Assembly (NCBI RefSeq): GCF_932526225.1 | Contig: NC_064038.1 | Location: forward strand, 8,307,070-8,371,069 | Reading direction: 5' to 3' | From: Nematostella vectensis | Lineage: Eukaryota > Cnidaria > Anthozoa > Actiniaria > Edwardsiidae | DNA: 64,000 nucleotides | In this document: piece by piece, positions 11,262 through 22,838 of the stretch | Position numbering within the stretch: the stretch's first letter is position 1 | Layout of the letters: each line of letters opens with the position of its first letter | Position numbers and translations under genes: made by a program | Notes under the pieces: model-generated | The model's input: the letters and a program-made list of their open reading frames with translations, nothing else | Told to the model about the DNA's origin: nothing | Databases searched by the model: none

Positions 11262-12311
11262 AAAACGTTTTTTGTGTAGCCTGGGAAGGTGCTCTTAATG
11301 CCTTTTTTTTATTTTGATCTTTTTCATAGAATGAGAACAACATGGCAGACGTTTTTCAGAGGTTGTCCAAATTGGAGGACACCCAAAAGGCTACGGTTGA
11401 AACAGCAATGGCGGAGGTGCGACATTACTGAAGAACCCCCTCTTTCTTCAAAGACCAAGCCATTGACCTCCTGATCAACCTAAAGATTGTGGCCAAAGAG
11501 TCAAAACATGATAAAGACCAAGCCATTGACCTCCTGATCAACCTAAAGATTGTGGCCAAAGAGTCAAAACATGATAAAGCTGGTTTCTATGCGGCAGTTC
11601 TCCATGCCATGCAGGAAAAGATCTGGGCCACTGTCCCAAAGTTTAAAAAATATCTGGAATCCTTACTAGGTGATAAAGATAATGAGACAGTCCTGAAATG
11701 CTTGGCTTCTGTGGATAAGGCAATGCGCCTGAAACCTCGCTCCACGTTCCAGGGTGGTAATCGATCTCAATTTAGAGGCAGGGGAAGGGGTAACAGGGCT
11801 AACATTCAATGTTACTCCTGTAGCGAATTGCGGCATCACCAACGTTTTTGCCCGCTCAAGCGGTGGGACCTGCCTTTTGTCTAAAAGGGGAAGATTTTCT
11901 GGCGGAGCTCCCCACCCCCCATCAAAGACATTGAGAACCTCGTCATATCAACTGGAGAATCGATTGGTTAAAGATGGAATGGACTTGGCAATGCTATTTT
12001 TGTATTCTGATGATATAGCAATGTAATATTAAGAATTTATTTGGTTAATGTATTTATATGTAGCTGTGTATGCTACGCGATGTGGTCAGTTCCAGCAGCC
12101 GTCAAGTACCAGGACACCGATAAAGTTTGGAGGTATATTCGTTGAAAGGACTTTAAATAACATATTTACGCTCAATGGACTATATTTATTTTTCCCTATT
12201 TCAACTTGTTTTTTTTTGTTTTCAAAGACTGATGAACATTATTAGTATAAGGCTGATCAGTATAAGGCTTATCAAAGCAATCAGATCTTTACAACCGTCC
12301 ACTTCATTAAA

Positions 12312-13834
12312 AGACCCCCTTCGACATTGACTACTGGCAAATATCAGAATCACTTTTAAATGAGGTTAGAGAGTCTAAAATTATTGATGCCGCATCTCCG
12401 GATCATTCTGCTATTTGTTTGAGTCTCGGAAGGGACCCCGCAAAGAAACGAGGCCCTGGATTTTGTTAGTTTAACAACGCGTTGTTAAAAGATGAATCCT
12501 TTGTTGAAAGATGAGAGTGAAGTTCGGTGTAAAAAAAAAAAAACCGGGATCTTTTATATGATAAAGGACTACAGCGGGAAATGATCTTTATGTATACAGT
12601 ACAGCAAACGCAAAAGGAAAGACTGCAGAAACAAAGAGTTAGATCTCGTAAGAAACGTAAATAGTTTACAAAGAATAGCTGAACAAGCTCCAACACAAGA
12701 AAACACCTCTAAATATTATGCTCAGAAACAAAAATTAGATAATATCTTAGAAGAGAAAACAAGAGGATGTATCATACGCAGTAAAAGTCGTTTGTATGAA
12801 GAGGGGGGAAAAAACCTCGAAATATTTTTTAAACTTAGAAAAGAAAAACTACACTAGTAAATGGATACAACTTGCCATACAATTTGGATATCTTTCACAC
12901 CAATGAGAATTTAAGAAAACTAGAGAGACTACAGGCCGAGAGCTGCGAAGATTTACTTTCTCCGGAAGAATGTCTTGAAGTTTTGAAAAACGCCCAAAAT
13001 AATAAAACACCTGGGTCTGATGGCTTGTCGTATAAATTTTACCGATTTTTTTTGGGATCAAATTAATTCTCCCCTTGTGGAAAGTTTTAATCATGCAAAA
13101 TGTCCGTCGAACAGAGAAGAGGCGTCATATCTCTCATTCCAAAAAAAAAAAATAAGAACAAGAAAAAATTAGAGAATTGGCGACCGGTAACACTATTAAG
13201 CACCGATAAAATATAAAATAGCGACCACTGCTATAGCACAAAGAATAAAAAAGGTGCTCCCTGCTATTATTCGACCAAACCAAACGTGTTATATTGAAGG
13301 CAGATTTCTGGGCGAAAATATTCGATTAATCAATGATATCCTTTATTATACTGATCAACATAGGCTTTCAGGAATTACGCTTTTTCCCGATTTTAAAAAA
13401 AGCATTCGATAGCGTCTAATGGTCATTTTTGCGCAAAGCTTTAGAGGCGATGAACTTTGGCCCTGATGTTGTTGAGTGGTTTTCGGTATTTTACAACCAG
13501 ACATCAAGTTGTATTATAAATAATGGGATTGTGTCCTAGTTTTTTTCTGTACAAAGGGGTGTCAGACAAGGTTGCCCGCTATCAGGAATTCTTTTTGCAG
13601 TAGCCATCGAGCTACTTGTTTGCGCAATACAGCACGACCCTAATATTAAAGGAATTAATGCCAACAAAAATGAGATTAAATATTCTATATACGCAGACGA
13701 TTTGACTGTCTTTTAAAAAGACGCATGCTCCGGCGAGAAATTATTCGAACTGTTGAATAAGTTTAAACGTGTGTCCGGTTTAGAGATTAATAAATCCAAA
13801 ACTGACGCACTATTGCTTGGTCGCGATAAAGAGA
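12312..13834 (+). pseudogene. L1/Tx1-like non-LTR retrotransposon pseudogene
   Basis: Conceptual translation in shifting frames gives the end of an AP-endonuclease (SPDHSAI), the L1-type linker RGPGF…FNNALL, then RT motifs: NNKTPGSDGLSYKFY, LENWRPVTLLSTD, FPDFKKAFDSV, RGVRQGCPLSGILF and IYADDLTVF (catalytic Asp pair kept), ending in SGLEINKSKTDALLLG near 13830. At least six stops or frameshifts are present, including homopolymer-A runs, so it is inactive. The 5' end (most of the endonuclease and ORF1) is missing. The 3' boundary is unclear because another degraded element follows at once. Confidence 0.8.
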
Positions 13835-14225
13835 AGCGCGAGACTCCACTTTGAAGAGAGGAAAGCTACTCTAAAGAAAGGAGAAGCTGTAGTCCTAGTT
13901 CGTTTTTCAGGGAACTATTCTTGCAAACAACAAGATGAAATACAATCAGCACACTGGAACCCAGAGCAAACACTTTATTCACATTTGCTGTATGGATAAA
14001 AAATAAGTCCGAGAATACTATCTGTGAGTCACACGTTATTGTGTCAGATAAAGTGGAGCACAGCAAGACAGCGTGACAGTGTTTATGTCTTTAGTCATCA
14101 ATCGATTTGTCAAACAAAGGAACCCTGAAATCACAAAAGCATTCATATTCTCTGATGGGCCAAGCTCACAATTTAAGAATAAATACATCGTGAGTATTCA
14201 TATTAAATGGCTGTCACCCTCTTAG
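13835..14225 (+). pseudogene. Degraded transposon-associated domain of unnamed family
   Basis: Fragments in several frames read NYSCKQQDEIQSAHWNPEQ, then RNPEITKAFIFSDGPSSQFK and NKYIV. This order (NYSC, EIQSAHW, FSDGPSSQFKNKY) I recall from uncharacterised repeat-derived proteins in fish and cnidarian genomes, without a confident family name. Several stops and frame changes make it a pseudogene. It lies directly between the L1-like RT remains and the Crypton remains. Confidence 0.4.
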
Positions 14226-14397
14226 AGAAGAGAAATTAGAGACTTGTCTTCTGAGCTTAGGCTAATGCAATGTTTCAGTGAAGCTGTTGCTCTTCCACGA
14301 ACTTCAAGGTTTCACTGTACTGAGCCTAAAAGTAATGGATATGTACACAGAAAATTGCACTCAAGCCAGAAATTGGTTGAGAATGAAATGAGCCCAC

Positions 14398-15575
14398 ATG
14401 TTTTCTTTTGACTCGGTGGACTCGGACTACTCTACTGATATCGAGGACAGCTGCATCAACATGGAGAATGCCGACACTACCCCCTTTACTGTCTTCTTTA
14501 CTAAGAATGGAGATGACGATCTTGAAGATGATGTAATCATTTAAGATAATATTAGCAATGAATTTTCCAAGGAAGTCTATCTTTCAAAAGTTCAGAGCCT
14601 GGATACAAACGTCGTAAATATGGAAGTGGATTCTTTGAACTTCTGTCTTACAAAGTTTGTACAAGAGGTGGCAAAGGCGGACGGAACAAGATACCCACCG
14701 AGGAGCCTCTACTCACTGATAACAGGAATTCAGCGCCATTTAGTAGAAGGATGAAATGCTGTTCAACTAGCAAAATGACCCAAGGTTAGTAATCTAAAGT
14801 TGTTGATGACACAACTAACTAAACTAAAGTTGTTGATTTCAGCAGAAATGTGGAATAAAAAGTATACATTATTTTCCATGTTTCATTTTTTCTTTTTTTT
14901 TTCTTCTTAGGTTGAAGATGTTCCGGCGCAAACTAGATGCTGAGATGAAACTGGCCAGCAAAGACGGCTTAGCAACGGCTTCGAAAAAAGAAGAAAGGGG
15001 CGAAATTTCGGTGGAAGATAAAGCTGCCTTGTGGGAAAAAGGACTTTTGGGCTGCCAAACAGCTAAGTCTCTATTGAACACAATATATTTCTATAATGGA
15101 TTTCGAGACGGTGTCTTATGACGAAAGCGTGTCCAAAACTTACCCTGGCGGTTTAAAGGATCTAAAGTATAAACCACGAGTGGTATAGCATGATTCGCTT
15201 CAGGCAAAGAAGCGAATCATCCGTGCATTGTAAATTGCTATGAAATGTATTTAGAGAAAACGAAAGAGCTCGCTTAGAAAGTAGACTCCTTCTATTTCAA
15301 ACCAAAATCCAGAAGTATTTACTTATTTTCAGATGCCTAAAGGGATCAATTCTTTAAATCAAGTGCTTCCAGGCCTGTGCCTTGCGGCAGGTATGCCACA
15401 CAATACATCTCACTGTTTGCGAATTACTTGTGCGTCACGTCTTTTCCAAAATAACGTCGAGGAAAAGTTGATACGCGAAAGAACAGGACATCGCTCAAAC
15501 GTCTTGTTAGCCTACGAGCGTCCTAGTGTCGCAAAACAAATGCCGCCAGCAATTTGTTTGGTCCGCCATCATTGA
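14398..15575 (+). pseudogene. Crypton-type tyrosine recombinase (DUF3504-like) pseudogene
   Basis: Three blocks in order. 14398-14754: acidic leader, then VQEVAKADGTRYPPRSLYSL and ITGIQRHLVE, as in the N-terminal part of DUF3504 proteins (ZMYM2, QRICH1, KIAA1958 and CryptonA). 14912-15121: FRRKLDAEMK, LW…GLLG, LLNTIYFYNGF. 15333-15575: the catalytic part with H-x-x-R (SHCLR), GHRS and a candidate nucleophile Tyr (LLAYERPS). An in-frame TAA at about 14542, a TGA after the first block and gaps between blocks show decay or unrecognised introns. Cryptons integrate through a tyrosine recombinase and lack terminal inverted repeats. Confidence 0.7.
15190..15220. repeat. Perfect 12-bp hairpin
   Basis: ATGATTCGCTTC, 7-nt loop, GAAGCGAATCAT. 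It lies between the middle and catalytic blocks of the Crypton remains. Confidence 0.8.
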
Positions 15576-15731
15576 GCCCTGCTACTTCGACTACTACCTC
15601 CGCATCTAATGTAAAACAGGCAACAAAGCTTTTTAAAGAAGAAATCGATTTTTATTTTGATGCCACGAACGAACAAATGTCGAAAGTGTCGAAAAAATTG
15701 GGGTAATATAGATATTCAACCTTATGCAAAT

Positions 15732-15825
15732 GAACATGCAACATTATATAAAGCTTCATTACGTCATGAGGGTTTTATATAATCCTTCATGACGTCATGA
15801 TAGCTTTATATAATGTTGCATGTTC
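15732..15825. repeat. 94-bp near-perfect palindrome with CRE-like centre
   Basis: Left arm GAACATGCAACATTATATAA… mirrors the right arm …TTATATAATGTTGCATGTTC. Inner parts contain ATTACGTCATGA on the left and TCATGACGTCATGA on the right, so TGACGTCA-like sites and TATATAA boxes occur in both arms. Only a few mismatches. Confidence 0.85.
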
Positions 15826-16621
15826 GTTAGTCAGTCATTGTTCTTCTATTGTACACCAATATTTCCCTGGAGACGATTTAAATTCCCTCCCCCTGCTTTA
15901 GATTTGTTGGGTGTATTGCAAGGTATAAAGCCTATTCACGTGTACGAAGAACGACATTCGATTGGTCAACATGCCTATGGAATAATGTTTTAATGCCATT
16001 TTTACTACGGTCACATCCGCAACAGTCACGTCCGCAACGCTATATCTATAAATATTGTAATTAATTACATTGATTTTCTTAATTTTATAACTATTTTAAC
16101 ATTTGAAGTTAAGAACATTTGATTTTCACAACAAAAAGCCATAGAAACACAGGCATGCCCCATCCTCAGCGTGGTCAGCTGCCACGATTTTATTACAAAT
16201 TTAATAGTTCAATGTATTAGCTTCAAGTTTCTTTGATTTTAATATTTAAATTCTCGATTTCAAAAATGATATTTTTTCATGTCTCATGTGGGATTGCCCA
16301 TGACCATGTTTATGACATTTATTCATTTATTTATTCAGTGTTTGTTTTAACGTTTACAGGCAGAGAGCGACATTCGAGCGACGTTCGAGTATCCATCAAG
16401 GATACAAAGCTTCTTTTTGTTTCTTCAGAAATGCTTGCTTGACATCCAGGATGGCAGGAAGATACCTGCATCCATAATCCGATATGTTGAGCAAATCAAT
16501 TTCTCCCGGGAGCCCCCCTGCCTTTCTGCAGCAACTGATTGATAAAGATTTTTTGTTATAATATAGAACATTGTCAAATTCCAATTTATGAACACAATTT
16601 GACTCTGAATTTAAGAACAAA
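15826..16621. other. Intergenic between Crypton remains and tandem array
   Basis: No gene recognised. AT-rich. A minus-strand open frame (16396-16791) overlaps the start of the array and shows no recognised domain. Confidence 0.4.
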
Positions 16622-19275
16622 AGAATAGGAACTACATACGGATTCTGGAGCAGAATCTCGAGAATGCTCGAGGGCAGAGTAACATCCAACGATACCGGTT
16701 CAGCAGGATGGGCAGCATCGGTGGAGGTAGTGGGTAATATCCCACTAAAAGAACTTCTGGCCGAATAAGAGGCCCTTCTCCTTGCGGCCACAATAAGTAC
16801 ATTAATGCGTAAGTTAATTGTTACTCATGTGAAGTGTGTTGTTGTCCCGGTTTAATTGTAGGTTAATATTTTAATTAATTCATTGACCCCAAACCTTGCA
16901 CATGTTCCTAGAATTGAATATTGTATTATTTTAAAATTGTTCCAGAAATTATGACTCCAGAAGTTACGAATACCTCTCCCACAGGGGTCCATAAAACCAG
17001 ACATGGTGTACACTGTTTCTGGGCGAAGACTAGCAGTTAATAGACAGTATACTGGAATTTATTATATTACTTATATCACTTGACAAAAGAAATGATGCCA
17101 CAGTTCCTGAACCGGGGTCTCAACATTGTGGATTGGGAGTGGTTCCCAAAACCTCAAGTGGCAACAGGGAACTGGCAAGAGCCTGCTTGGAAAACCTCTC
17201 AGTTACTGCAAAGCATGATCTGATGAACAAAGAAGTGCTTAGAAAAGTGGAGAATAAATTATGTTACAGCAGAGGTGCTGATGCAAGAACAACTTGACAA
17301 CTTTGTTGAAAACCAGTTGTTTGAAACAATTGGAGAAAACGCCTTGACCAGTAAACTATACAAAAAGAACAGCGTAAAAAAAGCATTTTACATGTTTTAA
17401 ACGCATTTAATACTTTTTAATTTGTCTATTGAGCATAGTGTGGCCTTGCAAGTCTCTTGGGTGGCAATCGATCCATCAAAAGAGCAAGCATGCTACGGTG
17501 TACCATTCAGACAGGCAGCATGCAACACGGGCAAAGGAAAGATGGACAAACGACGAAATGGTACTTGTGGCCAGAAAGGAAATAGCTTAGGAAAAGAGTC
17601 GGTGTAGCGCCGTAATTGAAGGGATGCGAGAAGCAGTTCCACATTTGGACGCCGTCAAAAGTCTCAAAACCAAGAATAGGAACTACATACGGATTCTGGA
17701 GCAGATTCACGCTGAATGCTCGAGGGCAGAGTAACATCCAACGATACCGGTTCAGCAGGATGGGCAGCATCGGTGGAGGTAGTGGGTAATATCCCAATAA
17801 AAGAACTTCTGGCCGAATAAGAGGCCCTTCTCCTTGCGACCACAATAATTACCTTAATGCGTAAGTTAATTGTTACTCATGTGAAGTGTGTTGTTGTCCC
17901 TGTTTAATTGTAGGTTAATATTTTAATTAATTCATTGACCCCAAACCTTGCACATGTTCCTAGAATTGAATATTGTATTATTTTAAAATTGTTCCAGAAA
18001 TTATTACTCCAGAAGTTACGAATACCTCTCCCACAGGGGTCCATCATAAAACCAGACATGGTGTACACTGTTTCTGGGCGAAGACTAGCAGTTAATAGAC
18101 AGTATACTGGAATTTATTCTATTACTTATATCACTTGACGAAAGAAATGATGCCACAGTTCCTGAACCGGGGTCTCAACAATGTGGATTGGGAGTGGTTC
18201 CCAAAACCTCAAGTGGCAATAGGGAACTGGCAAGAGCCTGGTTGGAAAACCTCTCAGTTACTGAAAAGCATGATCTGATGAATAAAGAAGTGCTTAGAAA
18301 AGTGGAGAATAAATTATGTTACAGCAGAGGTGCTGATGCATGAACAACTTGACAACTTTGTTGAAAACGAGTTATGTTTGAAACAATTTGAGAAAACGCC
18401 TTGACCAGTAAACTATACAAAAAGAACAGCGTAAAAAAAGCATTTTACATGTTTTAAACGCATTTAATACTTTTTTATTTGTCTATTGAGCATAGTGTGG
18501 CCTTGCAAGTCTCTTGGGGGGCAATCGATCCATCAAAAGAGCAAGCATGCTACGGTGTAACATGCAGAAAGGCAGCCTGCAACACGGGCAAAGGAAAGAT
18601 GGACAAACAACGAAATGGTACTTGTGGCCAGAAAGCAAATAGCTTCGGAAAAGAGTCGGTGTAGCGCCGTAATTGAAGGGATGCGAGAAGCAGTTCCACA
18701 TTTGGACGCCGTCAAAAGTCTCAAAACCAAGAATAGGAACTACATACGGATTCTGGAGCAGATTCACGCTGAATGCTCGAGGGCAGAGTAACATCCAACG
18801 ATACCGGTTCAGCAGGATGGGCAGCATCGGTGGAGGTAGTGGGTAATATCCCACTAAAAGAACTTCTGGCCGAATAAGAGGCCCTTCTCCTTGCGACCAC
18901 AATAATTACCTTAATGCGTAAGTTAATTGTTACTCATGTGAAGTGTGTTGTTGTCCCTGTTTAATTGTAGGTTAATATTTTAATTAATTCATTGACCCCA
19001 AACCTTGCACATGTTCCTAGAATTGAATATTGTATTATTTTAAAACTGTTCCAGAAATTATGACTCCAGAAGTTACGAATACCTCTCCCACAGGGGTCCA
19101 TCATAAAACCAGACATGGTGTACACTGTTTCTGGGCGAAGACTAGCAGTTAATAGACAGTATACTGGAATTTATTATATTACTTATATCACTTGACGAAA
19201 GAAATGATGCCACAGTTCCTGAACCGGGGTCTCAACAATGTGGATTGGGAGTGGTTCCCAAAACCTCAAGTGGCA

Positions 19276-19433
19276 ATAATACTGTACTCTAGCTCAGAGA
19301 GAATCTTTGAAGCTGCTGGCGAGAGCAGTGACTCTGTTAAGGTATCCCAAGGGGTTAAGCAAGGGGATCCGTTGAGTTCGACGCTATTCAACTGTGTCAT
19401 ACACTGGGCGGTCTCAGATCTCGACCCCACATA
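19276..19433 (+). pseudogene. Reverse transcriptase fragment, R2-like motif 5
   Basis: Translation reads SVKVSQGVKQGDPLSSTLFN then a stop after SDLDPT. GVKQGDPLSxxLFN is the RT motif typical of R2/NeSL-like and related non-LTR elements. It joins the tandem unit within GTGGCAATA at about 19276 and is followed by a diverged unit copy. Confidence 0.65.
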
Positions 19434-19499
19434 GGCGTCTTACCTAGGGGAGTCATTTTCCACAAATTACAGCAAAAAACACCAGTCCAATTCAATATA

Positions 19500-20342
19500 A
19501 GAACGTCAGTTAATTTCGGGCCCAAGAGGCCCTTCCTTGCGGCCACGATAAGTACATTCATTTATAAGTTTATTGTTACTCATGTGACGTGTGTTGTCCC
19601 TATTTAATTGTAGTTTAATATCTTAATTAATTCATTGACCCCATATACCTCGCACATGTTTCCTACTTCCCCCTTTGCTACTTATAGCAAACCGAAAAAC
19701 ACTTCATGTCCAAGCTCTGTCAGCTACCGAAAAAAACTCTCTAAAACAAATCGATTATCATGTTCTCAGCCAGCATCAAGCACAATCCAGCCTCCACCAG
19801 CCGTTGCTATGGCATGACAGGATCATTAATACGCCCAGACACATCAGCCACTACCGTCACAACAAACACAAACACCTACACACCAACACCCAGCTCAAAC
19901 CCAGCTTTTTTTGGAAACGAGTCGAGAAAACGCCTTGGCCAGTAAACAATCCAAAAAGAAGAGCGCGAAGAAAGCATTTTACATGTTTAAAACACATTAA
20001 ATAATACATTTTTTATTTGTCTTTTGAGCATAGTGGTACTACCGATTTAAACTAATATGAAAGCCAATACGTCACAAAATTGTCAATTGAAATTGCAATG
20101 ACAAGTGAAAGATGCCGAAAGCAAAGATAAAAGTTGGATAAGCCAAAATGTCTAGATATCTTGCCTGCTCTGGAAATGAAGATAATATATCCACGTTTCT
20201 AAGTACAAACATGGCTACCGGGTTGAGACTCGCTGCCGAAAATGAAAGAAGTCCATGTGAAGAAAACAGCGAGCAGTTATGAACTGTGCCTCATCAGCCT
20301 TGAAGACTTCGATAGAAATGAAGGAGACCGAGTTTTCCTTTT
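19500..20342 (+). repeat. Diverged unit copy plus unique 300-bp stretch
   Basis: 19500-20035 resembles the array unit (AGAGGCCCTTCC, TTAATTAATTCATTGACCCC, AAAACGCCTTGGCCAGTAAAC, GCATTTTACATGTTTAAAAC) but with a different middle. 20041-20342 is not found in other units. This looks like an older copy of the same element. Confidence 0.55.
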
Positions 20343-20815
20343 TTCTGGCCGAATAAGAGGCCCTTCTCCTTGCGGCCACAATAATTACCTTAATGCGTAA
20401 GTTAATTGTTACTCATGTGAAGTGTGTTGTTGTCCCTGTTTAATTGTAGGTTAATACTTTAATTAATTCATTGACCCCAAACCTTGCACATGTTCCTAGA
20501 ATTGAATATTGTATTGTATTATTTTAAAATTGTTCCAGAAATTATGACTCCAGATGTTACGAATACCTCTCCCACAGGGGTCCATAAAACCAGACATGGT
20601 GTACACTTTTTCTGGGCGAAGACTAGCAGTTAATAGACAGTATACTGGAATTTATTATATTACTTATATCACTAGACGAAAGAAATGATGCCACAGTTCC
20701 TGAACCGGGGTCTCAACAATGTGGGTTGGGAGTGGTTCCCAAAACCTCAAGTGGCAATAGGGAACTGGCAAGAGCCTGGTTGGAAAACCTCTCAGTTACT
20801 GCAAAGCATGATCTG

Positions 20816-21276
20816 AATTCGGTCAGTCCTTGAGTACGCTGCTCCTGTCTGGGCCTCCCTTCCTGAGTACCTTGCAGAGCTTATCGAAACAGTACAACGA
20901 AAAGCTATTCGAATAATCTACCCTTGCCTTAGCTATGAATCAGGGCTCAAAGTAGCAAAAATGGACTCACTTACAGTCCGCAGAGCAGAACTGTGCCGTC
21001 GATTCATGGCTAAAGCAAGATGCACTGAGCCTATAAAATATATAATACAATCTGGGACTGAGGTCGCCCATGGTTATTCGCTAAGGGGGGGTTGCAGCCG
21101 TTTGGATAAATCAGTTGGTGTAACTGAAAGGTATAATAACTTTATCACAATTCGTTTCCAGTAGTTATTCCAGTATTTATTTATACATTGTTAAGTGTAG
21201 TGTGCATCGGCCGACATACTGTAATTTAGCTTATGCTACAAAAGTATGAATAAACGATTATTATTATATTATTATA
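20816..21276 (+). mobile_element. 5'-truncated non-LTR element inserted in a tandem unit
   Basis: The inserted sequence reads RSVLEYAAPVW, QRKAIRIIYP and later MDSLTVRRAELCRRFM, the C-terminal region of a CR1/Rex-like RT protein, stopping near 21164. The 3' end GTATGAATAAACGATTATTA plus (ATT)n is a typical non-LTR tail. The neighbouring units continue across the site as CATGATCTGATGAACAAAG, so the insertion is precise, with loss of about 2-3 target bases and no clear target duplication. Confidence 0.8.
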
Positions 21277-22838
21277 ACAAAGAAGTGCTTAGAAAAGTGG
21301 AGAATAAATTATGTTACAGCAGAGGTGCTAATGCAAGAACAACTTGACAACTTTGTTGAAAATGAGTTATGTTTGAAACAATTGGAGAAAACGCCTTGAC
21401 CAGTAAACTATACAAAAAGAACAGCGTAAAAAAAGCATTTTACATGTTTTAAACGCATTTAATACTTTTTTATTTGTCTACTGAGCATAGTGTGGCCTTG
21501 CAAGTCTCTTGGGGGGCAATCGATCCATCAAAAGAGCAAGCATGCTACGGTGTACCATGCAGAAAGGCAGCCTGCAACACGGGCAAAGGAAAGATGGACA
21601 AACGACGAAATGGTACTTGTGGCCAGAAAGCAAATAGCTTCGGAAAAGAGTCGGTGTAGCGGCGTAATTGAACGGATGCGAGAAACAGTTCCACATTTGG
21701 ACGCCGTCAAAAGTCTCAAAACCAAGAATAGGAACTACATACGGATTCTGGAGCAGATTCATACTGAATGCTCGAGGGCAGAGTAACATCCAACGATACC
21801 GGTTCAGCAGGATGGGCAGCATCGGTGGAGGTAGTGGGTAATATCCCACTAAAAGAACTTCTGGCCGAATAAGAGGCCCTTCTCCTTGCGACCACAATAA
21901 TTACCTTAATGCGTAAGTTAATTGTTACTCATGTGAAGTGTGTTGTTGTCCCTGTTTAATTGTAGGTTAATATTTTAATTAATTCATTGACCCCAAACCT
22001 TGCACATGTTCCTAGAATTGAATATTGTATTATTTTAAAATTGTTCCAGAAATTATGACTCCAGAAGTTACGAATACCTCTCCCACAGGGGTCCATTAAA
22101 CCAAACATGGTGTACACTGTTTCTGGGCGAAGACTAGCAGATAAAAGACAGTATACTGGAATTTATTATATTACTTATATCACTAGACGAAAGAAATGAT
22201 GCCTCATTTCCTGAACCGGGGTCTCAACAATGGGGGTTGGGAGTGGTTCTCAAAACCTCAAGTGGCAATAGGTAACTGGCAAGAGCCTGGTTGGAAAACC
22301 TTTCAGTTACTGCAAAGCATGATCTGATGAACAAAGAAGTGCTTAAAAAAGTGGAGAATAAATTATGTTACAGCAGAGGTGCTGATGCAAGAACAACTTG
22401 ACAACTTTGTTGAAAACGAGTTATGTTTGAAACAATTGGAGAAAACGCCTTGACCAGTAAACTATACAAAAAGAACAGCGTAAAAAAGCATTTTACATGT
22501 TTTAAACGCATTTAATACTTTTTTATTTGTCTACTGAGCATAGTGTGGCCTTGCAAGTCTCTTGGGGGGCTATCGATCCATCAAAAGAGCAAGCATGCTA
22601 CGGTGTACCATGCAGAAAGGCAGCCTGCAACACGGGCAAAGGAAAGATGGACAAACGACGAAATGGTACTTGTGGCCAGAAAGCAAATAGCTTCGGAAAA
22701 GAGTCGGGGTAGCGCCGTAATTGAAGGGATGCGAGAAGCAGTTCCACATTTGGACGCCGTCAAAAGTCTCAAAACCAAGAATAGGAACTACATACGGATT
22801 CTGGAGCAGATTCACGCTGAATGCTCGAGGGCAGAGTA

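Larger units (their letters stand above)
7155..11884 (+). pseudogene. Gag-like gene of a retroelement, two exons, one in-frame stop
   Basis: Exon 1 (7155-7403) encodes MADEQVARPV followed by three and a third copies of a 15-residue unit (VGVQPAIAVPVVQPA) from an exact 45-bp tandem repeat, ending at a GT donor (GAG|GTATGAG). The likely exon 2 starts near 11340 after a TTTTCATAG acceptor and stays in frame (MADVFQRLSKLEDTQ). An in-frame TGA interrupts it at about 11428, then it reads on to 11882-11884. A 63-bp in-frame duplication is at 11453-11578. The C terminus has an RGRGRG box and a zinc knuckle CYSCSELRHHQRFC (CX2CX4HX4C), as in Gag proteins of DIRS-like and LTR elements. Pairing of the exons is inference. 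The intron holds two 1-kb TTAA elements. No matching pol is recognised downstream, so the element is broken. Confidence 0.5.
16622..22838 (+). repeat. Tandem array of ~1.05-kb units with SANT-like ORF
   Basis: The anchor CTGGCCGAATAAGAGGCCCT occurs near 16758, 17812, 18868, 20343 and 21861. Full units are 1053-1058 bp; one is enlarged by a retroelement insertion (20816-21276), one replaced by diverged sequence (19434-20342). Each full unit carries a frame, for example 21490-21786 and 22543-22839, reading ERWTNDEMVLVARKQI then LKTKNRNYIRILEQIH and a stop. The W, acidic cluster and spaced basic or aromatic residues suggest a SANT/Myb-like fold like those at N termini of some R2/NeSL-type non-LTR proteins. 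In the third unit an RT motif 5 piece interrupts the repeat (19276-19433). The array is probably an amplified fragment of such an element. Open frames on the minus strand are shadows. Confidence 0.7.
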
